Position numbers and translations under genes: made by a program. From NCBI RefSeq assembly GCF_016107685.1, contig NZ_JABASY010000002.1, positions 558,001 to 622,000 of the forward strand: a stretch of 64,000 bases of DNA. Direction: 5' to 3'. This DNA is from Brevibacterium yomogidense (GTDB lineage: Bacteria; Actinomycetota; Actinomycetes; Actinomycetales; Brevibacteriaceae). Below the pieces are notes generated by a model. It saw nothing but the letters and a program-made list of their open reading frames with translations, did not search any database and was not told the DNA's origin. Of the stretch, positions 40,362 to 48,637 are shown one piece after another (the first letter of the stretch is position 1; every line of letters starts with the position of its first letter).

Positions 40362-41309
40362 TCAGACTTCCAGCTGGGAGTCGAGGGCGGCGTCCTCGTC
40401 ATGCTCCTCGCGTCTGCTCGCACGTGACATCACCCGGGGCTCCGGGCGCATCCCCCGGACGACGGTGGGTGCACGCCGCCCGCCAGCCGCTGTGCGTCGT
40501 ACGCCTCCGGCGCGAAGCGCCTCCTTGTCGACCACGACGTATTCGACGCCGTCGACGACGGAATCCTCCGCTCGCTGCGTATCCCGTTCGCCACGACGGA
40601 TCGCATCGCGCTCCCGCTTCGCGGCGTACACGAACCCGCCCACGATCATGACGGAGAACGCGTACCACTGGAACGTGTAGCTCAGGTGGGACCCAGGGTC
40701 GGTGTTCGGTTCGGGGAGTGCTTCGAGCTGCTCTGCCGGTGCGGGGTCCTCGGCATCGAGGTAGCCATAGGCGTGGGCGTACGCGTTCCCGCCCTCCATG
40801 AGCGGCGGGTCGATCGCACGCACGGACGCCGCAGTGTTCTCCGAGGGGTCCCCGTCCTGTGCGGGCCGCAGCCATGCAGAGATGCGGACGGTGCCCGCTG
40901 GGGGTGAGGGCGCCTCGGCGGCGGTCGCATCCGCCCCGCTGCCCGGAACCCATCCACGTGCGACGACGAGGGTGCCACCGCCGTCCACGTCGAACGGCAC
41001 GAGGATCCAGTACCCGGCGCTGCCGGCTTTGGGACGGTTGCGTGCGACGGTGGAATCCTCGGTGCGATAGGTGCCGGTCGCCTCGACGTGCGTCCATTCG
41101 GACTCCTCCGGGAACGGGGAGTCCGTCTGCGGCAGGACCTCGTCGAGCGGGACGGCGGGGGCGCTGTAGTGTGCTTCGATGCGCTCGATCTCCGCATCCC
41201 GCGTGGCGCGGCGGGTGTCCTGCCACTGGGCGAGGAGAATGCAGACGATCGCGGCGACGAGTGCCAGGGCGATGTATCCGACCCACTGGCGGGTGACGAG
41301 GAACCTCAT
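40362..41309 (-). CDS. SURF1-family cytochrome oxidase biogenesis protein
   Basis: A 315-residue protein with the SURF1 pattern of two membrane helices (about 9-27 and 230-250) enclosing an extracytoplasmic domain. Conserved blocks are LAQWQDTRRATRDAEI after the first helix, GYWILVPFDVDGGGTLVVARGW, and YTFQWYAFSVMIVGGFVYAAKR at the second helix. The family helps insert haem A into oxidase subunit I, which fits ctaA and ctaB in the window. The C-terminal ~65 residues are charged and disordered. Start overlaps the upstream small gene (ATGA). Confidence 0.9.
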   Translation of the reverse strand: MRFLVTRQWVGYIALALVAAIVCILLAQWQDTRRATRDAEIERIEAHYSAPAVPLDEVLPQTDSPFPEESEWTHVEATGTYRTEDSTVARNRPKAGSAGYWILVPFDVDGGGTLVVARGWVPGSGADATAAEAPSPPAGTVRISAWLRPAQDGDPSENTAASVRAIDPPLMEGGNAYAHAYGYLDAEDPAPAEQLEALPEPNTDPGSHLSYTFQWYAFSVMIVGGFVYAAKRERDAIRRGERDTQRAEDSVVDGVEYVVVDKEALRAGGVRRTAAGGRRAPTVVRGMRPEPRVMSRASRREEHDEDAALDSQLEV

Positions 41310-41533
41310 CCAGCGCCGTCCGGGATCGCGTGTGCATCGACAGTGTCGCGGAGGAACCCGCGCAGTCGCAGGAACTCCTCCAGGTGCTCGCGATGCTCGT
41401 CGCACGCCAACCAGATCTTGCGGCGGTCCTCGGTGTGCAGGGAGGGGTTGTTCCACAGCAGTGCGTGCACGGCGACGTCGCGGCAGCCCTTGGCAGAACA
41501 GATGAGTACGGGGGCGTCAGCGGGCATCTGCAT
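41306..41533 (-). CDS. Conserved small protein with CxxxxC...CxxH pattern
   Basis: A 75-residue protein, start ATG at 41533 with AAGGAAAC upstream. It contains CSAKGCRDVA, a run HALLWNNPSLHTEDRRKIW, and ACDEHREHLEEFLRLRGFL. The C-x4-C and C-x2-H pairs suggest a small zinc-binding fold. It is a recurring neighbour of SURF1 genes in actinobacteria; the function is unknown. Its stop overlaps the SURF1 start and its start overlaps the end of the DUF3099 gene by 17 bp, so the three genes form one operon. Confidence 0.8.
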   Translation of the reverse strand: MQMPADAPVLICSAKGCRDVAVHALLWNNPSLHTEDRRKIWLACDEHREHLEEFLRLRGFLRDTVDAHAIPDGAG

Positions 41534-42026
41534 CGTTTCCTTCCTCCACCGGGCCGGCCTCGTCGTCCGCGTCACCGCGGTCTGTTTCGAGCGTATCGCC
41601 GAGCACTTCGCCGATGATCACCGGTTCGTCGTGCGGGTCCCACGGTTCCTCGCCGTGCGGGCTTTCGCCGTCCGAGGCCGCAGTGCCCTGCGAGGCGGTG
41701 CGGTCCTCGCCGTTCTCCTGCCACGTGGTCGGACGCTTCGCTGCGTCGGGGGACAGCATCGGCGCAGGGGTGTCCTGCATGCCCGCCATGTCGTAGTGGA
41801 AGAGCCGTTCGTTCCGCGCGTTCGCGATGACGACCGCGACATAGGGGAGGACGACGGCGCCGCCCAGCATCACCCAGCGCAGCCAACCGGTGAATACGAA
41901 AGCGAGCAGGAGGCACACGACCCTGATGATCATCGAGATCGTGTAGCGCTTCACGCGTTGCCGATAGTCCTTGTCCGCGGCTTCCTGCGCATCCGTGACA
42001 GAGGTCGGCGGTCTGTTCTCAGCCAT
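41517..42026 (-). CDS. DUF3099 membrane protein
   Basis: A 169-residue protein matching the DUF3099 pattern: an N-terminal TSVTDAQEAADKDYRQRVKR segment, two membrane helices (about 35-52 and 56-77) ending in VLPYVAVVIANARNE, and an acidic disordered tail rich in Asp, Glu and Gly. Function unknown. The ATG at 42026 has a minus-strand TAGAAT 11 nt upstream. It heads an operon with the small C-x4-C protein and SURF1, which suggests a link to respiratory membrane assembly. Confidence 0.85.
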   Translation of the reverse strand: MAENRPPTSVTDAQEAADKDYRQRVKRYTISMIIRVVCLLLAFVFTGWLRWVMLGGAVVLPYVAVVIANARNERLFHYDMAGMQDTPAPMLSPDAAKRPTTWQENGEDRTASQGTAASDGESPHGEEPWDPHDEPVIIGEVLGDTLETDRGDADDEAGPVEEGNDADAR

Positions 42027-42037
42027 AGCCACTGTCG

Positions 42038-42056
42038 ATTCTATCTCCGATAGTGT
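42038..42056. promoter_or_regulatory. Divergent -10 elements between the DUF3099 gene and fabG
   Basis: Minus-strand TAGAAT (42038-42043) lies at a near-leaderless distance from the DUF3099 ATG; plus-strand TAGTGT (42051-42056) is the best -10 for fabG, giving a leader of about 70 nt. Confidence 0.35.
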
Positions 42057-42131
42057 TGACCCTGTTCCATGTCCACTCCGCAGAGCCTGTGAGATCTGCG
42101 GCACGACCTCGATCTGCCAGGAGCAACACCC

Positions 42132-42875
42132 ATGACCCAGACCCCTTCGGTCGACGAAGCGACCGCACCAGCATCCCGCGTCGTGCTGGTCACCGGCGGC
42201 AACCGCGGGATCGGACGGACGATCGCAGAGCAGATGGTCTCAGCGGGCCATCGTGTCGCCGTGACCTCGCGCAGCGGGGACGCTCCGGAGGGCACCCTCG
42301 CGGTCGCTGCGGACGTGACGGATTCCGACTCACTCGACACGGCGTTCGCGACGGTAGAGGAGGAGTACGGTCCGGTCGAGGTGGTCGTCGCGAACGCGGG
42401 CATCACCGCGGACAATCTGCTCATGCGGATGTCCGACGACGAATTCACGTCCGTCGTCGACACGAACCTGGGCGGGTCCTACCGCACCGTGCGCCGCGCG
42501 ATCACGAACATGATCCGTGCGAAGTTCGGCCGCATCGTCCTCATCTCCTCCGTGTCCGGCCTCTACGGGGTCGCCGGCCAGTCGAACTACTCGTCGTCGA
42601 AGGCGGGCCTTGTGGGCCTCGCCCGGTCGATCACCCGGGAGGTCGGTTCGCGGGGGATCACCGCGAACGTCGTCGCGCCGGGCTTCGTCCGGACGGATAT
42701 GACGGACGCACTGCCGGAGAAGCAGCAGAAGGAATACCTGCAGGCGATCCCGGCGAAGCGGTTCGCGGAGCCCGACGAGGTCGCGAAGGTGGTCCAGTGG
42801 ATCGCCTCCGACGACGCCGCGTACATCTCCGGCGCCGTCATCCCGGTCGACGGCGGCCTCGGCATGGGACACTGA
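42132..42875 (+). CDS. fabG: 3-oxoacyl-ACP reductase
   Basis: Short-chain dehydrogenase of 247 residues (MabA type) that reduces 3-oxoacyl-ACP with NADPH in fatty acid elongation. The cofactor loop TGGNRGIG is at 21-28, NAGIT near 91, and the catalytic tyrosine and lysine in NYSSSKAG near 153-157; the C-terminal PVDGGLGMGH is typical. It precedes fabI by 45 bp, the mabA-inhA arrangement. Confidence 0.95.
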   Translation: MTQTPSVDEATAPASRVVLVTGGNRGIGRTIAEQMVSAGHRVAVTSRSGDAPEGTLAVAADVTDSDSLDTAFATVEEEYGPVEVVVANAGITADNLLMRMSDDEFTSVVDTNLGGSYRTVRRAITNMIRAKFGRIVLISSVSGLYGVAGQSNYSSSKAGLVGLARSITREVGSRGITANVVAPGFVRTDMTDALPEKQQKEYLQAIPAKRFAEPDEVAKVVQWIASDDAAYISGAVIPVDGGLGMGH

Positions 42876-42896
42876 CACACGACTGTCACGACACAA

Positions 42897-42908
42897 CTGT
42901 TCGAACAG
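42897..42908. repeat. 12-bp palindrome CTGTTCGAACAG upstream of fabI
   Basis: A perfect palindrome in the 45-bp fabG-fabI spacer, 12 nt before the fabI ATG and partly abutting its AGAAAGG ribosome binding site. It could be an operator. It is not a LexA box, since the half-sites touch without the 4-bp spacer. Confidence 0.35.
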
Positions 42909-42920
42909 AAAGGCCCTCAC

Positions 42921-43679
42921 ATGGGAATCCTCGACGGCAAGCGCATCCTCGTCACCGGCGTGCTCACGGAGGCGTCCATCGCCTTCGCCGCGGCCCGGCT
43001 TGCGCAGGAGCAGGGGGCGGAGGTCATCCTCTCCTCCTTCGGCCGCCAGATGAAGATCACGTCGGTCATCGCGGAGCGCCTTCCGCAGACCGCTCAGGTG
43101 ATCGAGCTCGACGCGACGAACGACGAGGACCTCGCGGCGCTGCCCGAGCGCCTTGGCGGGAACATCGATGGGATCGTCCACGCGATCGCATTCGCGCCGA
43201 AGGACGCGCTGGGCGGTGTCTTCCTCGACACCCCGTTCGAGTCCGTGTCCAACGCCATGCACGTCTCGGCGTTCTCGCTCAAGTCGATCGCAGTGGCGGC
43301 GAAGCCGGCGCTCAACCCGGGTGCGGGCATCGTGGCGCTCACGTTCGACGCGACCGTCGCGTGGCCCGTCTACGACTGGATGGGCGTGGCGAAGGCCGCG
43401 CTGGAATCGACCGCGCGCTACCTCGCGAAGTACCTGGGCGAGGACGACATCCGCGTGAACCTCGTGTCCGCCGGACCGCTCAAGACGACCGCCGCGACGT
43501 CGATCCCCGGCTTCGAAGGGCTCGAGGCGATGTGGGGCGACCGCGCACCGCTGGGCTGGGATCAGAAGAACACGGAACCCGCCGGCAAGGCGATCGTGTC
43601 CCTGCTGTCCGACTGGTTCCCCGCCACGACAGGCGAGATGGTCCACGTCGACGGCGGTTTCCACCTGACCGGAGCCTGA
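42921..43679 (+). CDS. fabI: Enoyl-ACP reductase (NADH), InhA-like
   Basis: Reduces the enoyl-ACP double bond in the last FAS-II step. Length is 252 residues. The modified cofactor motif GVLTEASIAFAAA is at 13-25, and the catalytic pair Y151-x6-K158 is in YDWMGVAKAAL, as in InhA. It is the target class of triclosan and isoniazid-NAD. It is co-directional with fabG and probably co-transcribed. Confidence 0.96.
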   Translation: MGILDGKRILVTGVLTEASIAFAAARLAQEQGAEVILSSFGRQMKITSVIAERLPQTAQVIELDATNDEDLAALPERLGGNIDGIVHAIAFAPKDALGGVFLDTPFESVSNAMHVSAFSLKSIAVAAKPALNPGAGIVALTFDATVAWPVYDWMGVAKAALESTARYLAKYLGEDDIRVNLVSAGPLKTTAATSIPGFEGLEAMWGDRAPLGWDQKNTEPAGKAIVSLLSDWFPATTGEMVHVDGGFHLTGA

Positions 43680-43728
43680 TGGCAGGGTGGTGACCGGGAC
43701 TCTGCACAGAGGCTCCTGACACGTCCAC

Positions 43729-43775
43729 GGCGGGCGAGTACGGTGAGGGCATGCCCCTCCTCGTACTCGCCCGCC
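43729..43775 (+). repeat. 14-bp perfect inverted repeat spanning the sixA start
   Basis: GGCGGGCGAGTACG (43729-43742) pairs perfectly with 43762-43775. The 19-nt loop holds the SixA-gene ATG (43751), and GAGGG/CCCTC inside the loop could extend the structure. A -10-like TACGGT (43739-43744) straddles the end of the left arm. If the gene is leaderless, only fabI read-through RNA would form the hairpin; as DNA it could be an operator. Confidence 0.65.
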
Positions 43776-44272
43776 ATGCTCATACCGTGCCCGCGCTCGA
43801 CGCCGGGACGGACGATTTCGACCGCCCGCTCAGCCGGTCCGGCGCGCAGCAGGCGCAGCGGATGGGCCAGTTCCTCGCGGACGCCACCACGGGGACGGAT
43901 GCGGTCATCGACACGGTCATCGCGTCGTCCGCGCTGCGCACGGTCCATACCGCCGAGGCCGTGGCCGTCGGTCTGGGCATGGCACCGTCCTCTGTCGTCC
44001 GGGACCCGTCGCTCTACAGCGGATGGGTGACCGACTGGGCCGAGGCGATGGTGTCGATCCCCACTGACGCGGCAGGTGCCGTGATCGTAGGACACCAGCC
44101 GACCGTGAGTGAGGTCGTCGCATATGTGACGGGCGGGCATGAGAGCGAGAGCCGCCCGCACTTCCCACCCAGTTCGATCGCGGTGTTCCGACTGGAGTCG
44201 TGGTCGCAGCTGGATGCCCCGGACATCGCGGGAGCCGCACGTCCGGAACTGATCCGTCACTTCAAGGAGTGA
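43751..44272 (+). CDS. SixA-like histidine phosphatase
   Basis: A 173-residue branch-2-like histidine phosphatase. ARHAHT near residue 7 has the catalytic RH pair in the SixA form, HTAEAVA provides the second arginine-histidine region, and VGHQPTVSEV near 112 carries the second catalytic histidine. SixA dephosphorylates phosphohistidine proteins in E. coli; in actinobacteria the substrate is unproven. The ATG lies in the loop of a perfect inverted repeat and no clear ribosome binding site precedes it. Confidence 0.85.
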   Translation: MPLLVLARHAHTVPALDAGTDDFDRPLSRSGAQQAQRMGQFLADATTGTDAVIDTVIASSALRTVHTAEAVAVGLGMAPSSVVRDPSLYSGWVTDWAEAMVSIPTDAAGAVIVGHQPTVSEVVAYVTGGHESESRPHFPPSSIAVFRLESWSQLDAPDIAGAARPELIRHFKE

Positions 44273-44287
44273 GGGGCAGACCCGGGT

Positions 44288-44971
44288 TCACGGGGTGAGT
44301 GCCCGCTGGGCCTGCTTCCACACGACCATGAGGTCGCGCTCGTCGACGACGACGTCCGCGTGCGGGACCAGAGCGGGCTTGGCGCAGAACGCGACGCCCA
44401 CGGCCGCCGCTTGGAGCAGGTCGATGTCGTTCGCTCCGTCGCCCACTGCGATCGTCTGTGCGAGGTCGACGCCGTGCGATCGGGCGATCACCCGGAGGTG
44501 CTCCGCCTTCGCCGCCCGGTCGACGATCTCCCCGTCGACACGCCCGGACAGCACGGTGCCTGCAGGCCCCGTCCCCGTTCGTGTCGTCGGGCTCGGTCGG
44601 GTCTCCAGGTCGTTCGCGCGGATCTCGTCGATCCCCATCCCCGCAGTCACCTTCTCGATGACGGCGGTGAAGCCCCCGGAGACGAGTGCCACGATCCAGC
44701 CCGCGTCATGGGCGGCGGCCACGACCTCGGCGGCGCCCCGGGTGAGGGTGACGGCAGCGGCAGCGTCGTCGATCACGGACACCGGAAGGTCCGCGAGGAC
44801 GGCGACGCGTTCGCGGAGGCTCTGCGAGAAGTCGATCTCCCCGCGCATGGCGCGCTCCGTCACCGCGGCGACCTCGTCGCGTCTGCCTGTCGCGTCCGCG
44901 AGCAGTTCGATGACCTCGTCCTCGATGAATGTGGAGTCGACGTCGAACACGATGAGGCCCTGAGCAGTCAT
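44288..44971 (-). CDS. serB: Phosphoserine phosphatase
   Basis: HAD-family enzyme of 227 residues that makes serine from phosphoserine. The nucleophile motif FDVDST (D10, D12) is at 9-14, SGGFTAVIEKV near 97 is motif II, and GDGANDIDLLQAA near 176 is motif IV. It lacks the N-terminal ACT domains of the mycobacterial SerB2. It is convergent with the SixA gene, 15 bp apart. Confidence 0.94.
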   Translation of the reverse strand: MTAQGLIVFDVDSTFIEDEVIELLADATGRRDEVAAVTERAMRGEIDFSQSLRERVAVLADLPVSVIDDAAAAVTLTRGAAEVVAAAHDAGWIVALVSGGFTAVIEKVTAGMGIDEIRANDLETRPSPTTRTGTGPAGTVLSGRVDGEIVDRAAKAEHLRVIARSHGVDLAQTIAVGDGANDIDLLQAAAVGVAFCAKPALVPHADVVVDERDLMVVWKQAQRALTP

Positions 44972-45035
44972 GATCCGATCCTATGACTCATGACCCGTGG
45001 ACCGTGACCCGCCCCGCAGGGGGCGCGCGTGCCGT

Positions 45036-45857
45036 TCACGTGCTGATGCGGGTGAGTGCTGTGATGACGCGTGCGGCGGCGCTGTGCACGTCTGCCAGCG
45101 CGGGCCCGATGATGGGGCCGCCGGTCTCTGCGGGAACGGCCAGCGAGGAGAGGCTTCCGTGAACGTGCAGGGCGATGTGGAGGCTTCGAGCCGCATCATG
45201 GTCACCTGTGAGCGACGCGAGCGCCGTGTACCGGGTGTCGTCGTGACTCCCTGACAGGTCCGCCTGCCAATCTCGCCACGGCAGGTCAGCGAGTGAGGAC
45301 TCGGGACCGGCCGGTTCGTCGGAGGACGGATCGCCGGAATGGGATTCCACGGCGGCGAGGGCGTGCATGACGGATTCGCGGAGGCGCCGCGACGCCTCCG
45401 CCGGGGTGGTGTGGTCAACGGGCGAGTAGACGGACGGTGAGCAGGGGACGACGGTCGCATCACCCTCCAGACCGATTGCCACGACCGCGAGCGCTGCGGC
45501 ATCCGCGTCCTCGACGACGCACAGGGCGCGGGTCCTCGCCGAGGCGCGCGCCGTCGCACGACGCCCGCCACGGTCCATCCGGGGGACGCGCAGGGGGAGG
45601 GACGGGTGGACGGGTTCCGCCCGGACCCGTACGGCACCGGCACGGCGCAGCCCCGGGACCCAGAGGAGCAGGCCGGCCGGGACCTCGGCGCCGGTGCCCG
45701 CCGGGGGAGCGAAAACGGTGTCGGACACGATGAGGGGGACCGGCAGACCGGCGGCGATGAACGCCTCCGGCACGGTGTCCGGAGCCGCTCGATCCGCCAG
45801 CCGTGCAGTGACCGCCGTGGCGAAGAGGACCGGGAGGAGGGGTGTCGTCGTGAGCAT
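45036..45857 (-). CDS. Hypothetical protein, Ala-rich, unrecognised family
   Basis: A 273-residue protein without a motif I recognise. The N-terminal part (MLTTTPLLPVLFATAVTARL) is hydrophobic but ends in charged residues, more like a buried helix than a signal peptide. Features are LLLWVPGLRRAGAVRVRAEP, a GLEGDATVVPCSPSVYSPVD stretch and several conserved-looking His residues in the last third. The ATG at 45857 is 24 bp from the divergent ABC ATPase start, with a TATACT -10 shared on the opposite strand. The frame is open further upstream but enters the ABC gene. Confidence 0.6.
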   Translation of the reverse strand: MLTTTPLLPVLFATAVTARLADRAAPDTVPEAFIAAGLPVPLIVSDTVFAPPAGTGAEVPAGLLLWVPGLRRAGAVRVRAEPVHPSLPLRVPRMDRGGRRATARASARTRALCVVEDADAAALAVVAIGLEGDATVVPCSPSVYSPVDHTTPAEASRRLRESVMHALAAVESHSGDPSSDEPAGPESSLADLPWRDWQADLSGSHDDTRYTALASLTGDHDAARSLHIALHVHGSLSSLAVPAETGGPIIGPALADVHSAAARVITALTRIST

Positions 45858-45864
45858 CGCTGGA

Positions 45865-45872
45865 AGTATAGA
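45865..45872. promoter_or_regulatory. Overlapping divergent -10 elements in a 24-bp intergenic region
   Basis: The 24 bp between the two start codons (45858-45881) contain TATAGAGT on the plus strand (45867-45874) and TATACT on the minus strand (45870-45865). Each is 7-9 nt from its start codon, so both transcripts would be leaderless and their -35 regions would lie in the opposite coding sequence. Confidence 0.55.
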
Positions 45873-45881
45873 GTGAAGCGT

Positions 45882-46691
45882 ATGAGTGCAGTGGTGGAAT
45901 TCGATGCTGTCAGCGTTCGGCGCGGCCAGTCGCATCTTCTCAACGATCTGAGTCTGACGGTCCGTGAAGGCGAGCACTGGGTCGTGCTGGGACCCAACGG
46001 TGCGGGCAAGACGACGCTGCTGCAGCTCGCGGGCGCACGCATGCACCCGACGACGGGGACCGTTCAGCTGCTCGAGGAGGAGCTGGGCCGGGTCGACGTC
46101 TTCGAGCTGCGGCCCCGCATCGGCTTCACCTCCGCGAACCTCGCACAGCAGACACCGGGATCAGAGATCGTGCGCGATCTCGTCCTGACCGCCGCCTACG
46201 GAGTCCTGGGACGCTGGACCGAGGAGTACGAGGAGTCGGACGTCCAGCGGGCGAACGACCTATTGGCCGCCTTCCGGATCGGCGATCTCGCGGACCGCCC
46301 CTTCGCCACCCTGAGCGAAGGAGAGCGCAAGCGCGCGCAGATCGCACGCTCCCTCATGACGGACCCGGAACTGCTCCTGCTCGACGAACCCGCCAGCGGA
46401 CTGGATCTGGGCGGGCGGGAAGAGCTGCTGCAGGCGCTCACGGAGATCCTCGGCTCCAAGAACGCTCCCACGACGATCACCGTGACGCACCACGTGGAGG
46501 AGATCCCACCGGGTGTGACGCACGCGTTGCTGCTCAAGGACGGCGGCACTGTCGCCGCGGGACCCATCGACGAAGCCCTCACCAGCGAGAACCTCACGGA
46601 GACGTTCGACGTGTCCGTCGTGCTCGACGAGCAGGAAGGCCGGTACTCGGCGCGCGCCCACTTCGCGGCGCCCGAACGCCGACGCCGCTGA
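45882..46691 (+). CDS. ABC transporter ATP-binding protein, orphan
   Basis: A 269-residue ATPase. Walker A GPNGAGKTT is at 37-45, signature TLSEGERKRAQIAR near 145 and Walker B LLLLDEPASGLDL near 170, followed by VTHHVEEIP. The LSEGE signature and ERKR replace LSGGE/QRQR and are typical of the YlmA/ModF-like orphan ABC ATPases, which have no permease. No membrane partner is encoded nearby, so its role is unknown. The ATG at 45882 follows TATAGAGT at a leaderless distance. Confidence 0.85.
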   Translation: MSAVVEFDAVSVRRGQSHLLNDLSLTVREGEHWVVLGPNGAGKTTLLQLAGARMHPTTGTVQLLEEELGRVDVFELRPRIGFTSANLAQQTPGSEIVRDLVLTAAYGVLGRWTEEYEESDVQRANDLLAAFRIGDLADRPFATLSEGERKRAQIARSLMTDPELLLLDEPASGLDLGGREELLQALTEILGSKNAPTTITVTHHVEEIPPGVTHALLLKDGGTVAAGPIDEALTSENLTETFDVSVVLDEQEGRYSARAHFAAPERRRR

Positions 46692-46730
46692 TCACCGCCC
46701 CGACCTGACCCGAAGGGGAGGTAGTACTGC

Positions 46731-47525
46731 GTGGAGATCTACGAGATCATCCTCATCCTGCTCGCGGGGGTGGGCGCCGGTGCGATCAACGCAGCCGTCG
46801 GCTCCGGCACCCTCATCACGTTCCCCGTCCTCGTCGCATTTGGGGTGCCTCCCGTCGCCGCGACGATGAGCAACGCGCTCGGACTGATCCCCGGCAACGT
46901 CGCGTCCTCGTTCGGATACCGCGAAGAGATCCGGGGGCAGGGCAAGCGGCTGCTGCGGTTGGTGCCGGCATCGCTCCTGGGCTCCCTGACAGGGGCGTAC
47001 CTCCTGTTGAACCTGCCGGACGACACCTTCGAATCCGTCGTTCCCGTCCTCATCGTGCTCGCCCTCGTCCTGGTGGTAGGACAGCCCGCCCTGCAGCGCG
47101 TGCTGCGCCAGAAGAAGACGCTCGAGGTCGACGAGATCCCGGATGCGAGCGCACCCTTGTCGACCGGACGCTGGATCGCCGTCGTCGTCATCGTCCTGCT
47201 GACCGCCGTGTACGGCGGGTACTTCGCGGCGGCGCAGGGCATCATCCTCGTCGGACTGCTGGGACTGGTCCTGCCGGACAGCCTGCAGCGGATCAACGGG
47301 GCGAAGAACATCCTCGTCCTCGTCGTGAACATGACGTCCGCGACGGTCTACTCGATCGTCGGATTCGACCGGATCAACTGGACGGCGGTTCTGCTCATCG
47401 CGATCGGTTCGCTGATCGGTGGGTATTTCGGGGCACGTGTGGCGCGGAAGCTCAGCCCCATGCTGCTGCGTGCGGTCATCGTCACCCTGGGACTCGTCGC
47501 GTTCTGGCGCATCGTGTCGCTGTGA
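46731..47525 (+). CDS. TauE/SafE-family permease
   Basis: A 264-residue membrane protein with 7-8 hydrophobic helices. The family repeats are visible as GAGAINAAVGSGTLITFPVL near the N-terminus and YGGYFAAAQGIILVGLLGL near 162. TauE/SafE proteins export sulfite, sulfoacetate or related organosulfur anions; the substrate here is not known. GTG start with AAGGGGAGG upstream. Confidence 0.88.
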   Translation: MEIYEIILILLAGVGAGAINAAVGSGTLITFPVLVAFGVPPVAATMSNALGLIPGNVASSFGYREEIRGQGKRLLRLVPASLLGSLTGAYLLLNLPDDTFESVVPVLIVLALVLVVGQPALQRVLRQKKTLEVDEIPDASAPLSTGRWIAVVVIVLLTAVYGGYFAAAQGIILVGLLGLVLPDSLQRINGAKNILVLVVNMTSATVYSIVGFDRINWTAVLLIAIGSLIGGYFGARVARKLSPMLLRAVIVTLGLVAFWRIVSL

Positions 47526-47583
47526 GGGCGAGGATGTGCGGACGAGGTCGCACTGGCGAGAGTGTGACGATGGGATCTGAGCG

Positions 47584-48585
47584 GTGAATACGCCGAAGAC
47601 GCCCGAACCCAGCGACGAGGCGGTCATCGCAGTCGCGAAGCAGCACGGGATCGACTGTGACCGGCTGCGCTTCATCACCGGCGGCGAAGGCGGTGACGGC
47701 GGCAGCGACGAGCGGCCGGGAGGCAATGCGTCGCTTCGCTCATCGACGGCGGCGCTGTTGACCGACTACCGGGATCTCACCGATGTGCGCCTGCGGTCGT
47801 CGATGGAAGCCGCCCACGGCCTCTACATCGCAGAATCCACGAAGATCATCACGCGCGCGTTGGCCGCCGGCCACATTCCGCGCTCGTTCTTCATGTCGCG
47901 ACTGTGGTTCCTGCGACTGGCGGAGACGCTGGGAGGGGCGTGGGCCTCGGCGGCCCCGATCCTGTTGGGCACGGAAGCGCAAGTGGATGGCGTGGTCCGC
48001 TACCACCTGCACCGGGGTGGGCTCGCGTCGATGCAGCGACCGGCACCCCTCTCGGTTGCCGCTGCTGTCGACGGAGCGCACCGGGTCGTCGTGGTGGAGG
48101 ACGTGGTCGACCACACGAACCTGGGCGCGATCTTCCGGTCCGCAGCGGGGCTGGGTGTCGACGCGATCCTTCTGTCGCCGTCGTGCGCCGACCCGTTGTA
48201 CCGGCGGTCCATCCGGGTGTCGATGGGAACGGTGTTCCAGGTGCCGTGGGCCCGGCTCTCCGCATGGCCGAAGGGATTGCGCGTGCTGAAGGAAGACGGC
48301 TTCACGATCGCGGCGCTGGCACTGGAGGACGACAGCGTGCCGCTGCGTGAGTTCGCCGCTGATGCTCCCGACCGTGTGGCGATGGTGATGGGCACGGAGG
48401 GCGACGGCCTCAAGCGGGCGACGCTGGCGGAGACGGACACAGCGGTCCTCATTCCGATGACGCACGGTGTCGACTCGCTCAATGTCGCTGCGGCGACCGC
48501 GGTGGCGAGCTACGCCCTGCAGATCGTCGAGGATCCGGCAGATGCTGACGGCTTCGGTAGCGGTGTCCCTCATCGGACGTCGTGA
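47584..48585 (+). CDS. SPOUT RNA 2'-O-methyltransferase (TrmH/SpoU family)
   Basis: A 333-residue protein whose C-terminal half has the three SpoU motifs: NLGAIFRSAAGLGVD (about 179), MVMGTEGDGL (about 267) and IPMTHGVDSLNVAAATAVASY (about 290). The N-terminal half has an L30e-like substrate-binding region (EAAHGLYIAESTKIITRAL) after a low-complexity Gly-rich insert. These enzymes methylate rRNA or tRNA ribose; the target cannot be told from sequence. The GTG start is the first in frame; upstream there is only a 58-bp gap. Confidence 0.9.
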   Translation: MNTPKTPEPSDEAVIAVAKQHGIDCDRLRFITGGEGGDGGSDERPGGNASLRSSTAALLTDYRDLTDVRLRSSMEAAHGLYIAESTKIITRALAAGHIPRSFFMSRLWFLRLAETLGGAWASAAPILLGTEAQVDGVVRYHLHRGGLASMQRPAPLSVAAAVDGAHRVVVVEDVVDHTNLGAIFRSAAGLGVDAILLSPSCADPLYRRSIRVSMGTVFQVPWARLSAWPKGLRVLKEDGFTIAALALEDDSVPLREFAADAPDRVAMVMGTEGDGLKRATLAETDTAVLIPMTHGVDSLNVAAATAVASYALQIVEDPADADGFGSGVPHRTS

Positions 48586-48637
48586 GCGTGGGAGTGAACG
48601 GACCAACAGAACAGATGTGAACAGAGGAGAGACGGAC

